From positions 1-8,211 of the forward strand of contig JABDPK010000090.1 in the NCBI GenBank assembly GCA_013042795.1: a stretch of 8,211 nucleotides of DNA, in the 5' to 3' direction. Positions 1 through 7,265 of this stretch are shown here, piece after piece. Numbering within the stretch: position 1 is the first letter of the stretch; each line of letters starts with the position of its first letter. The DNA comes from Saprospiraceae bacterium. Its GTDB lineage: Bacteria > Bacteroidota > Bacteroidia > Chitinophagales > Saprospiraceae. A program made the translations under genes and the position numbers. Below the pieces are notes generated by a model. The model ran no database searches and was not told the origin of the DNA. It saw only the letters and a list, made by a program, of their open reading frames with translations.

Positions 1-1901
1 ATTCATTTTTCCTTGATTTATCTGTCGGGTTGGTATTATTAGCGGGGGAATTGCAAAACTCTCCTGATGGCTCGATTCTTTATTCTACGACAGGAATAGA
101 TCTTGAAAATGGATTGGTTTTAAGTCCTTTAGGGATTAAAATGGATCAAGAGGGAGCGGCAGTCTGTGAAGATACTCTGAATGTAGAATTGCTTACAGAT
201 ATATCCATTATCAGGGATACACTGATCATGGTAGAAGACAATGTTGTCGATCGCGATACAATAACAGTCGATATTGTTCCTTTCAATGATTATGATTTAC
301 CAATATTGACATTGCTGGACACATTTTTCTGTCCACAGGACCCTGTGATGGCTACCCTTAATGCCACATTGGAGAATGCAACCAGTTACTTATGGAGTAC
401 CGGAGATACGACACCGACACTTTTTGTAACAGAAGAAGGTGAATACCAGGTTACGGTAACTCTTGACGACAGGATTTGCTATATGCTTTGCGATACATCT
501 AATATTTCAGTCCGCGATTTTCCTGAAGCAAATATAAGTCCTGATTTATCAGTGCCTTGCCAGGTGACACTTGCCGCCACATCTACGACTGATATTGCCC
601 TGGCTGTATGGTCTACAGGAGACACAATCAATAACCTGGTGGTAACTGAGCCGGGAGATTATTCTGTGACAATCACAGATAGTTGTGATAACCAGGCACA
701 AGCTTCAATTACTATTGGTCCCGGTGTGTTTACACCGGTAATTGATTTTACCCTCGATGATTCCCGCTTATGCGAATTTGGAGAGTTATTATTGACTGCC
801 ACATCGACTATTCCGGCGGCAGCATACCAATGGAGTACTGGAGAAACAACCGAGACAATTACTGTCAGTACACCGGGAGATTATTCTGTCACCGTCACTG
901 ACATTTGTGGTGAAACGGGCGAGGCGAGTATCTCGTTTGATGAAGACAGCTTTGTACTGGAACTTGAGGTAGGAATTAATCGGGATTATTCGAGATTATG
1001 CGAATTTGCAGAAATGAGACTCTGGGCTGAAGCGTCAAATCAAATAGTCTCATATATCTGGTCAACCGGAGAAACGACACAAAATATAGATATCACAACC
1101 GGCGGAACATATTCTGTGACAGTCACAGATATTTGTGGAACCACAGCAGAAGCATCCCTGGGCGTAGATATTTCGGAACTGGATACCTCATTTGATCCTG
1201 ATATCGTGCAGGGTCCTTTAGCTAATTGTGCTGTTCCATTACTTGCACAAGCCAATAATACCAACTTTAATATTGTGTCATATGAGTGGTCCACCGGTGA
1301 TAATACACAATCAATTTCGGTGACTACTCCAGGCACCTACACTGTTACAATAACTGATGAATGTGGTAATGTAGATTCGGCAAATATTGATATCGGCGCA
1401 AATGTTTTTGATATTTCTGCCAGTATTCAATCAAATGAAACATGTCCTGATACACTTAGCCTTTTACTGGTTCCGATCAATGCAAATATTACATCCATAA
1501 GCTGGTCTACCGGTGAATCCTCCCCTACAATTGAAGTTTTGGAAGGGGGTGAATATAGTGTCACAGTAACAAATGATTGTGGAGAAGAAGCAACTGCATC
1601 CTATATGACAATAGATACTTTGATGTGGCCAAATATTTTCTTCCCAAGGTCAGAGGAGGAACTGAATAAAACCTTTAAGCCTTATATCCCATGCCCGGAA
1701 TTATTTTTTGGTCAGGATTACAAACTTGAAGTGTTTAACCGATGGGGAAATCGTGTTTTTGAAACGACGAGCATCGCCCAGGGCTGGAATGGCAATTACA
1801 GCGGCAATCCAGCGCCTTCCGGGGTGTATATGTATTATGCAAGCTGGATTGATAATGGTGAATCAAAGTCAGCTCAAGGTGACGTGACTTTGTCCAGATA
1901 A
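1..1901 (+). CDS. Secreted repeat protein with T9SS type B sorting domain (5' partial)
   Basis: The reading frame is open to the left edge (first full codon at base 3), so the N-terminus and signal peptide are missing; the TTG at 30 is not a credible start. Numbering residues from that TTG, 1-90 have no recognised fold. Residues 90-528 hold six Ig-like/PKD-like repeats with the core WSTGxTTxxIxVxxxGxYxVTVTDxCG. Residues from about 533 to the end match the gliding motility-associated C-terminal (CHU_C-type) domain, with FNRWGNRVFET, GWNG and PSGVYMY as landmarks. In the known family this domain sends proteins through the type IX secretion system to the cell surface or medium. The protein is probably a large surface adhesin or matrix protein; its ligand is unknown. 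Each of units 2-6 has one cysteine early and one in the DxC position, so intradomain disulfides are plausible. A hairpin terminator follows 20 bases after the stop. Confidence 0.9.
   Translation, partial: SFFLDLSVGLVLLAGELQNSPDGSILYSTTGIDLENGLVLSPLGIKMDQEGAAVCEDTLNVELLTDISIIRDTLIMVEDNVVDRDTITVDIVPFNDYDLPILTLLDTFFCPQDPVMATLNATLENATSYLWSTGDTTPTLFVTEEGEYQVTVTLDDRICYMLCDTSNISVRDFPEANISPDLSVPCQVTLAATSTTDIALAVWSTGDTINNLVVTEPGDYSVTITDSCDNQAQASITIGPGVFTPVIDFTLDDSRLCEFGELLLTATSTIPAAAYQWSTGETTETITVSTPGDYSVTVTDICGETGEASISFDEDSFVLELEVGINRDYSRLCEFAEMRLWAEASNQIVSYIWSTGETTQNIDITTGGTYSVTVTDICGTTAEASLGVDISELDTSFDPDIVQGPLANCAVPLLAQANNTNFNIVSYEWSTGDNTQSISVTTPGTYTVTITDECGNVDSANIDIGANVFDISASIQSNETCPDTLSLLLVPINANITSISWSTGESSPTIEVLEGGEYSVTVTNDCGEEATASYMTIDTLMWPNIFFPRSEEELNKTFKPYIPCPELFFGQDYKLEVFNRWGNRVFETTSIAQGWNGNYSGNPAPSGVYMYYASWIDNGESKSAQGDVTLSR
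297..1613 (+). repeat. Six tandem Ig-like repeat units within the secreted protein
   Basis: The repeat is clearest in protein. The WSTG tryptophan codons lie at 393, 609, 831, 1059, 1287 and 1503, giving unit lengths of 72, 74, 76, 76 and 72 residues (216-228 bp). Units 3 and 4 are the most alike: both carry SRLCEF near the start and YSVTVTDICG near the end, and they share the 13-base string TTATGCGAATTTG at 768-780 and 996-1008, exactly 228 bases apart. Unit 1 is the most divergent and lacks the TDxCG end. This fits stepwise growth by in-frame duplication. Confidence 0.9.
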
Positions 1902-1921
1902 AAATTAATAATATAAATACA

Positions 1922-1951
1922 GGCCTGTCTTCCTAAAGTCAGGCCCTTTTT
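1922..1951 (+). terminator. Rho-independent terminator of the secreted repeat protein
   Basis: GGCCTG at 1922-1927 pairs perfectly with CAGGCC at 1940-1945 across a 12-base loop, followed by C and five Ts (1947-1951). It starts 20 bases after the upstream stop and ends 5 bases before the next ATG, so it also occupies the place where a ribosome binding site for the next gene would be. Confidence 0.75.
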
Positions 1952-1956
1952 ATTGA

Positions 1957-2919
1957 ATGTTTGATTTAGTTATTATTGGAGCCGGCCCTGCCGGAATAGC
2001 CTGCGGCATTGAAGCTCAGAAAGCAGGATTAAACTACCTGATACTTGAGAAAGGATTCCTGGTCAATTCCTTATATCACTTTCCTACCAATATGACCTTT
2101 TTCTCAACATCTCAAAAACTGGAAATTGGAGATGTCCCTTTTATCTCCCATAGCGATAAACCCAGCCGACAGGAAGCACTGGAATATTATCGAAGAATAG
2201 TAGAAAACTATAAATTAAATGTAAGGTTTAAAGCCGAGGTGAAGGATTTTTCCAGGAATAATGGTCTCCATAAAATCCATCTTACATCAGGCGATATCTT
2301 TGAAACAAGACATGTAATAATTGCGACAGGATATTATGGCCAGGCACGAATGCTTGGCGTACCCGGGGAGGATCTTCCAAAAGTTAAACATTATTATGAT
2401 GATGCCCATCCATATATCGGGATGAATATCCTGGTAATTGGTGCTGCTAATTCGGCATGTGATGTGGCTTTGGAGACCTGGCAAAAAGGAGCACATGTGA
2501 CTATGGTGATCAGGGAAAATCAATTATATCAGAAAGTAAAATATTGGATTCTTCCAAATATTGAAAACAGGATCAAGGAGGGATCAATCAAAGCATATTT
2601 TAATTCTTCTGTTACCGAGATAAAAGAACAAACAGTTAATATCAAAACTCCGGATGGAGAAGTTGAACTTGATAATGACTATGTACTGGCGATGACGGGA
2701 TATCAACCCGATTTTGATTTTATGGAAAAGGCAGGTATTCAATTCAATGATGAAGAATCATACAAGCCTATCATAAACCCTGAAACACTGGAATCCAATA
2801 TTGAGGGAATATACCTGGCCGGTGTAGTCGTATCCGGTCGTAATACCAGTGAATTGTTTATTGAAAATACCCGGAACCACGGGCGGATCATAATCAATCA
2901 TATCACAAGTACTGAATAA
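1957..2919 (+). CDS. ypdA: YpdA family flavoprotein, putative bacillithiol disulfide reductase
   Basis: A 320-residue two-dinucleotide-binding flavoprotein. The FAD motif VIIGAGPAG lies at residues 5-13, so the ATG at 1957 is the natural start. An ATGYYG strand-turn follows at 123-128, a second nucleotide (NADPH) motif GAANSA at 162-167, and the C-terminal FAD region YLAGVVVSG at 286-294. Stretches such as PTNMTFFSTS (43-52), RQEALEYYRR (71-80) and KEGSIKAYFN (207-216) match what I recall of YpdA/Bdr proteins. That family uses NADPH to reduce bacillithiol disulfide in the cytoplasm, keeping the low-molecular-weight thiol pool reduced. There is no CxxC as in thioredoxin reductase. The position of the cysteine in GGGPCG of the Staphylococcus enzyme is alanine here (A12); the protein's cysteines are C16 and C168. 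No Shine-Dalgarno is visible because a terminator hairpin ends 5 bases upstream. Length is normal for the family. Activity on bacillithiol is inferred from homology. Confidence 0.88.
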   Translation: MFDLVIIGAGPAGIACGIEAQKAGLNYLILEKGFLVNSLYHFPTNMTFFSTSQKLEIGDVPFISHSDKPSRQEALEYYRRIVENYKLNVRFKAEVKDFSRNNGLHKIHLTSGDIFETRHVIIATGYYGQARMLGVPGEDLPKVKHYYDDAHPYIGMNILVIGAANSACDVALETWQKGAHVTMVIRENQLYQKVKYWILPNIENRIKEGSIKAYFNSSVTEIKEQTVNIKTPDGEVELDNDYVLAMTGYQPDFDFMEKAGIQFNDEESYKPIINPETLESNIEGIYLAGVVVSGRNTSELFIENTRNHGRIIINHITSTE

Positions 2920-2922
2920 GTT

Positions 2923-2937
2923 GTATTCTTGGAATAC
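2923..2937. terminator. Small hairpin between convergent genes, possible bidirectional terminator
   Basis: A perfect 6-bp inverted repeat, GTATTC at 2923-2928 and GAATAC at 2932-2937, has a 3-base TTG loop. It sits in the 21-base gap between two convergent stop codons. There is no strong T-run on either side and the stem is AT-rich, so termination is suggested mainly by position. Confidence 0.35.
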
Positions 2938-2940
2938 TTA

Positions 2941-4884
2941 TTATTTAGCTGCTTTTCTTTTCATATGTAATCTCTCAAGTAAACTGGATGTGATCTGAAG
3001 GAAATCTGATTCTGTAATGACACCAACAAGTGATTTGCCATGAACTACAGGTAGTGCACCAATTTTGTTTTTTCTCATGATCGACATGGCATCCATGATA
3101 CTTGCATCATGCTTGATAGTAATCGGCTTTTTTATCATGATGTCTCCGACGGTGAGCAAAGACTCCTCAGGGTCTCTTATCATTTTGAGTAATTGTCTTC
3201 CGATCAGCCTTGAGGTGACAAGACCCTCCAGATTGCCTTTTTCATCTTCAACCGGTATATACCTGATATTTCTCCAATCCATCAATTCGCCAACAAGCTC
3301 GACAATATCACTTTTTTCAACAGTAAAGACATCTGTTTGCATGAATTCGCTGACTTTTAATTCAAGGGGTTGATATTCTCCAAGATCTGCCAAGTCAGCT
3401 TTTTTCCATTTGTGTATGGGGGTTCCTGTGCGTTGATTTTTCATGATTGCATGGGTTAATACTGAAAGAGTTTCATCACGTGAAACATTACCTTTGGTCA
3501 GTTGGCTGTATGACTGCAGCATCCACAGTGCGCCGTTTGTTTTTTTCTGGACCCGTTCTTTGATCACACCTAGGTATCTGTCGATGTCTGATTTATGGAT
3601 TTTGCATTCCTCCAATCCGATCCTGGCCAGGGGCAGCAACTCCTTTTTAATCAGGTCAGTAACCCTCAGTTTCTTGCCTTTTAACCAGGTGAATTCAGCC
3701 TCAAGTCCAAACCTGGCCGCCCGACCAAAATTGTCCCTGATATCAGCAAAATCTATTTTATTCCTGATGTCATCAACCTGGGAAGCCATGCCCTTCATCA
3801 TACCAAGCCAGAAAACCGCATTGGCTACCTGGTCAGTAATGGTTGGACCTGCTGGCATGACTCTGTTTTCTATTCGAAGGTGGGGCTTTCCATTTCCACT
3901 GATCCCGTATTGAGGCCTGTTCCACCTGTATACAGTCGAATTATGGACAAGTAAGGATTCCAGTTTGGGTGCCTTACCATTACGAATGCATTCCCATGAA
4001 TTTTCCTCAACTTCTGAACTTAAGAGAACCTTGAACCTGGCTATATCTTCCCTGTAAATATCGAGTATGGATTCATCAAGCCAGTCTTTTCCGAAAGACA
4101 CCCTTGTACTCTGCTCACGCATATGCTCATGGGTCGTTCGTGTATCAAGAGCTTGTTCAAACATGGCAATCCTTGATTCATGCCATAATCTTTTCCCAAA
4201 AACAATCGGAGAGTTTGCTGAAATAGAGATAGAAGGAGCAGCCATTAACTGGGCGATATTATACATCTTCACATATTCAGCAGCTTCAACTTGTAAATGG
4301 ACCTGCCAACTTGTATTTGCGGCTTCAAGGAATGGTGAATCATGTTTGACAAACAATTCATCAATACCAAAAATCTTAAGTTCGAAATCATTACCCAACC
4401 TCAGTTGCTTTAATGCATCCATCAGCATGGCATATCTCTTTCGGGGTGTGAGATTTTCCTGGTTAAGATGGTATTTCTGTATTGTTGGAAGTATACCTGT
4501 CAGGATATAGCTTGCATCAAACTTGTTTAATTCTTTATCAAGGATATTTAGTCTGGAGATGATTTCCTTTTCCATCAGCGAGAAATGATTCTTTGTCATT
4601 TCACGTGGGGTCAGGTTTATTTCAAGATTAAACTGTGCTATTTCGGTTTCTATCCACTTATGTTTTTTCATCTTCTCGATGACCTGCATGGCAATGTTCT
4701 TGGGTTTCAGGGTGTTGTTGTCAATTAAGACCATTTCCAGTTCGGCTCCGAACCTGGTAATCCCTGATTCAAACCAATTGTTATTTAACATATAGTCTAA
4801 TGACCTTATGTCATTTAATAATGAGCGAATGAACTTCTGTCGTTGTTCATTATCACTAAAGGTGGCGACAGTTTGGGTTCCCAT
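2941..4884 (-). CDS. GCS2-like glutamate-cysteine ligase-type protein with C-terminal CBS pair
   Basis: A 647-residue predicted cytoplasmic protein with no signal peptide or membrane segment. Residues about 35-470 resemble the GCS2/carboxylate-amine ligase group. Landmarks are GAELEMVLID (46-55, with the ExE typical of the fold), FNLEINLTPRE (85-95), WQVHLQVE (193-200), NSPIVFGKRLW (224-234) and RIENRVMPAGPT (337-348). Known members join the gamma-carboxyl of glutamate to an amine using ATP. The C-terminus carries two CBS domains at about 509-566 and 577-632, which in other proteins bind adenine nucleotides and regulate the attached domain. CBS2 keeps the TxxD ligand motif (T624, D627); in CBS1 the Asp position is L560. 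The acceptor substrate is unknown, and bacillithiol itself is not made by this enzyme type. The start at 4884 gives a sensible N-terminus; a weak AAAGG lies 12 bases upstream. The gene is convergent with ypdA and divergent from the next lipoprotein gene. Confidence 0.8.
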   Translation of the reverse strand: MGTQTVATFSDNEQRQKFIRSLLNDIRSLDYMLNNNWFESGITRFGAELEMVLIDNNTLKPKNIAMQVIEKMKKHKWIETEIAQFNLEINLTPREMTKNHFSLMEKEIISRLNILDKELNKFDASYILTGILPTIQKYHLNQENLTPRKRYAMLMDALKQLRLGNDFELKIFGIDELFVKHDSPFLEAANTSWQVHLQVEAAEYVKMYNIAQLMAAPSISISANSPIVFGKRLWHESRIAMFEQALDTRTTHEHMREQSTRVSFGKDWLDESILDIYREDIARFKVLLSSEVEENSWECIRNGKAPKLESLLVHNSTVYRWNRPQYGISGNGKPHLRIENRVMPAGPTITDQVANAVFWLGMMKGMASQVDDIRNKIDFADIRDNFGRAARFGLEAEFTWLKGKKLRVTDLIKKELLPLARIGLEECKIHKSDIDRYLGVIKERVQKKTNGALWMLQSYSQLTKGNVSRDETLSVLTHAIMKNQRTGTPIHKWKKADLADLGEYQPLELKVSEFMQTDVFTVEKSDIVELVGELMDWRNIRYIPVEDEKGNLEGLVTSRLIGRQLLKMIRDPEESLLTVGDIMIKKPITIKHDASIMDAMSIMRKNKIGALPVVHGKSLVGVITESDFLQITSSLLERLHMKRKAAK

Positions 4885-4945
4885 AAGTGGCTTTTTCCTT
4901 TCAATATCGAAATATTATGCCATATTTAAGAGTTATAGAATCATT
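4885..4945. promoter_or_regulatory. Divergent intergenic region serving the ligase and lipoprotein genes
   Basis: These 61 bases separate two divergent start codons and should hold both promoters. On the minus side AAAGG (complement of 4897-4901) may act as a weak ribosome binding site. A 5-bp inverted repeat, AATAT at 4903-4907 and ATATT at 4912-4916, lies centrally. On the plus side ATATTTAAG at 4922-4930 is a partial match to the Bacteroidota -7 box (TAnnTTTG). No convincing -33 box is seen for either direction. Confidence 0.45.
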
Positions 4946-5473
4946 ATGCGAAAAAAAGTATCCAGCCTGGCATATCTTATACTTATATCGGTTTTTGCTG
5001 GCTGTGGATCTAACGATGCAATATTCCAGGTAGAAACATTCACGGATTTTCAAATTAGCCTGGGACTGAACACCGTTGAGGCACATTATTTTATAAATCC
5101 AAATGTTCCGGTAACCCTAAGAACACAACTGGACATTCTCAATCTGCCTGAATCTGATATTTCCCAGGTGGTAGCCAATGAAGCATTTCTTTATCCCAAG
5201 TTTAATGATAATGTCAGTCTTGAATTCATTCATGATGTGAATATTTTTATTGTAGATCCTGAAAACACCAATCGTCGTAAAGAAATTTTTTACAGGGAAG
5301 CTATTCCTGCCGGTCAGCATTCGGAAATCCAATTATTTAGCTCCATAACAGATGTCACTGAATTTATGCTGGATGACAAGATAATTGTTGAAACCCGTCT
5401 TGAATTCAGGCAATTTCCTCCTGCCACCTTTGATGTGAGAGTAGATATGAAATTTGGTGTTTATGTAGAATGA
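4946..5473 (+). CDS. Hypothetical lipoprotein
   Basis: A 175-residue protein of unknown function. The ATG at 4946 opens a lipoprotein signal: MRKK, a hydrophobic stretch, then the lipobox VFAGC with the acceptor C20, so it should be an envelope lipoprotein. The frame is open further upstream, but those starts overlap the divergent ligase gene and would bury the signal peptide, so they are rejected. The mature part is mostly alternating beta-type sequence, rich in acidic residues, with no cysteine other than C20 and no motif I recognise. It could be a small beta-sandwich lipoprotein. It is the first of three same-strand genes with exported products; the next starts about 90 bases on, with a possible promoter between, so co-transcription is uncertain. 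It has no clear Shine-Dalgarno. ATATTTAAG lies 15 bases before the start, as it does before the next gene. Confidence 0.8.
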   Translation: MRKKVSSLAYLILISVFAGCGSNDAIFQVETFTDFQISLGLNTVEAHYFINPNVPVTLRTQLDILNLPESDISQVVANEAFLYPKFNDNVSLEFIHDVNIFIVDPENTNRRKEIFYREAIPAGQHSEIQLFSSITDVTEFMLDDKIIVETRLEFRQFPPATFDVRVDMKFGVYVE

Positions 5474-5564
5474 TATTTATCCACTCAATTGTCTCCATAA
5501 CGATCTCACTTCTGAGTGCTTGTTCTTATCATTAGTTTTTATATTTAAGCAGAAATTGAAAACA
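5474..5564 (+). promoter_or_regulatory. Intergenic region with candidate promoter for the DUF6029-like gene
   Basis: TATATTTA at 5540-5547 matches five of the six fixed positions of the Bacteroidota -7 box TAnnTTTG. TTG at 5520-5522 could be a poorly spaced -33 box (17 bases). Upstream, CTCA at 5505-5508 and TGAG at 5513-5516 form a short 4-bp stem, and CACTCA at 5482-5487 pairs alternatively with TGAGTG at 5513-5518. Neither stem has a following T-run, so no terminator is called. Confidence 0.3.
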
Positions 5565-7256
5565 GTGAATACAAAACGAATTATTAAATCAATCCTTGGA
5601 ATCTGCATCTTTACATTACTCTCATTATTTGTTAAAGCACAGGACGCTGGGTACTTTTCAGGTGGTTTTCAATCGAGTGCCAACTTTTTTCTGAGAGACT
5701 CTGCGATAGGGGCTGCCAATATACCGCAGTATGATAACGAACTTTTTGGTGCCCAGGCCTGGCTTGATTTGGGCTATAATATCAATGGCTTCGACCTGGG
5801 ATTGCGTTTTGATATGTTCAATAATTCTAATCTTTTGAATCCCAATGATTCTTACACCGAAGAAGGAATCGGAAGATGGCATATTGCGAAGAAACTAGAC
5901 AAGCTTGATATCAGGATCGGTCATATTTATGACCAGATAGGAAGCGGGATCATTTACAGGGCATTCGAGGAAAGACCTCTATTGATAGATAATGCTCTGT
6001 ATGGTGCAAGACTTGTCTATGATCTTTCTGATAACTGGCAGGTAAAAGGATTTACAGGCAGGCAGAGATTTCTCTTCGATGAATATGATTCCGTGATAAA
6101 GGGAGCTTCTATTGATGGGTTTATTGACCTTTCTTCGGAAGATAAAATGTTTACACTTGCCCCAGGCTTAGGTATTGTAAATAATACGCTTGATGAAGAA
6201 TCTGTGAACAGTGTCGTGGATATTGTTAAAACCTATCAGCCTGTAGACAGGGTCGAACCTAAGTACAATACCTTTGCTTATAGTTTATTCAATACACTAA
6301 GCTATGGTCCTGTAAGCTGGTATGCAGAATATGCTTTGAAGAGTTCTGAAATATTCTATGATCCGAATGCAATCAGAACCGAAGCTTCAGGTGCACAGAC
6401 TTTCGGCAAACTTGTAAAAGATAGTGGCTCAGTTATATATTCCAGTTTATCATACGCCGGGCATGGTCTTGGTGTCACACTGGAAATGAAACGCACTGAA
6501 AATTTTGATTACAGAGCAAATCCTAACTTAAGACTACTCAGAGGGTTAATAAATTTTATTCCCCCAATGAATCGTCAGAACACTTATCGGTTAAATACCA
6601 GGTATTCTCCGGCGACACAGTTGCTGAGTGAACAGGCCTACCAGGTCGATGTAAAATACAGGTGGAATAAAAGCCTCACAACATCTGTCAATTTTTCAAA
6701 TATTGAAGACCTGGACGGCAAGCAACTATACCAGGAACTTTTTACAGAAGTCTTTTATAAATACAAAAGAAAATGGCAGATAAAGACAGGTGTACAATTT
6801 CAAAAATATAACCAGGAAGTATATGAAGTAAAGCCAGGCGTTCCACTTGTTGAAAATGTCGTACCATATATTGATTTTTTGTATAAAATATCCCGAAAGA
6901 ACTCTATAAGGGTTGAAACTCAATTTATGAGTATCGGTGATGATGAAAAAGCAGGTTACAAACAGGATTACGGTAACTGGTTTTTTGTCCTGGTAGAATA
7001 TGCGATGGCACCACATTGGTCTTTTGTTGTCTCCGATATGTATAATACTTCACCTGGTAAGAATTCAGCAGAAAATGCCAACGGCGAAAAAGAAAAATTA
7101 CACTTCCCAAGAATTGATATATATTATACACACAAAGCAAACCGTTTTTCAGTGAGCTACATCAAACAAGTTGAGGGGATTGTTTGTAATGGTGGTATTT
7201 GCAGACTTGAACCGGCCTTTAGCGGATTTAATTTTTCAGTTAGTTCATCATTTTAA
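5565..7256 (+). CDS. DUF6029-like outer-membrane protein
   Basis: A 563-residue exported protein when read from the GTG at 5565. That start gives a clean signal peptide (NTKR, hydrophobic core, VKA then QDAG, with cleavage expected after A25); no in-frame ATG exists before it, and the TTGs at 5520 and 5556 are less fitting. The mature start DAGYFSGGFQSSANFF and the region GRQRFLF recall the Bacteroidota DUF6029 family. Alternating polar and aromatic strands throughout and a terminal Phe (FNFSVSSSF) indicate an outer-membrane beta-barrel. The mature protein has exactly two cysteines, C541 and C546, in a CX4C just before the last strand. Family function is unknown to me. The Omp28-type gene follows after only 9 bases, so the two are almost certainly co-transcribed. 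No Shine-Dalgarno is seen. The family call rests on memory of sequence patterns; the barrel and signal peptide are firmer. Confidence 0.8.
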   Translation: MNTKRIIKSILGICIFTLLSLFVKAQDAGYFSGGFQSSANFFLRDSAIGAANIPQYDNELFGAQAWLDLGYNINGFDLGLRFDMFNNSNLLNPNDSYTEEGIGRWHIAKKLDKLDIRIGHIYDQIGSGIIYRAFEERPLLIDNALYGARLVYDLSDNWQVKGFTGRQRFLFDEYDSVIKGASIDGFIDLSSEDKMFTLAPGLGIVNNTLDEESVNSVVDIVKTYQPVDRVEPKYNTFAYSLFNTLSYGPVSWYAEYALKSSEIFYDPNAIRTEASGAQTFGKLVKDSGSVIYSSLSYAGHGLGVTLEMKRTENFDYRANPNLRLLRGLINFIPPMNRQNTYRLNTRYSPATQLLSEQAYQVDVKYRWNKSLTTSVNFSNIEDLDGKQLYQELFTEVFYKYKRKWQIKTGVQFQKYNQEVYEVKPGVPLVENVVPYIDFLYKISRKNSIRVETQFMSIGDDEKAGYKQDYGNWFFVLVEYAMAPHWSFVVSDMYNTSPGKNSAENANGEKEKLHFPRIDIYYTHKANRFSVSYIKQVEGIVCNGGICRLEPAFSGFNFSVSSSF

Positions 7257-7265
7257 AATCACAAT

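Noticed and set aside
30..32. TTG as the start of the secreted repeat protein
   Set aside because: The frame is open to the left edge, there is no signal peptide after the TTG, and a T9SS cargo must have one; the gene is cut by the window.
1040..1336. Minus-strand open frame across the Ig-like repeats
   Set aside because: It is antisense to the repeat-coding frame, and its own repetitive look is inherited from the WSTG repeats.
297..1613. Periodic repeats as a possible CRISPR array
   Set aside because: The period of 216-228 bp is too long, the similarity is mainly at protein level and in frame, and there are no short identical repeats with unique spacers.
3443..4510. Two long plus-strand open frames (3443-3913 and 4067-4510) opposite the ligase gene
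   Set aside because: They are antisense to a well-supported coding region and encode no recognisable motif; they are shadows of its codon use.
4808..4945. Longer N-terminus for the lipoprotein, beginning inside the divergent ligase gene
   Set aside because: It overlaps the ligase coding region antisense and would place the signal peptide and lipobox about 45 residues inside the protein.
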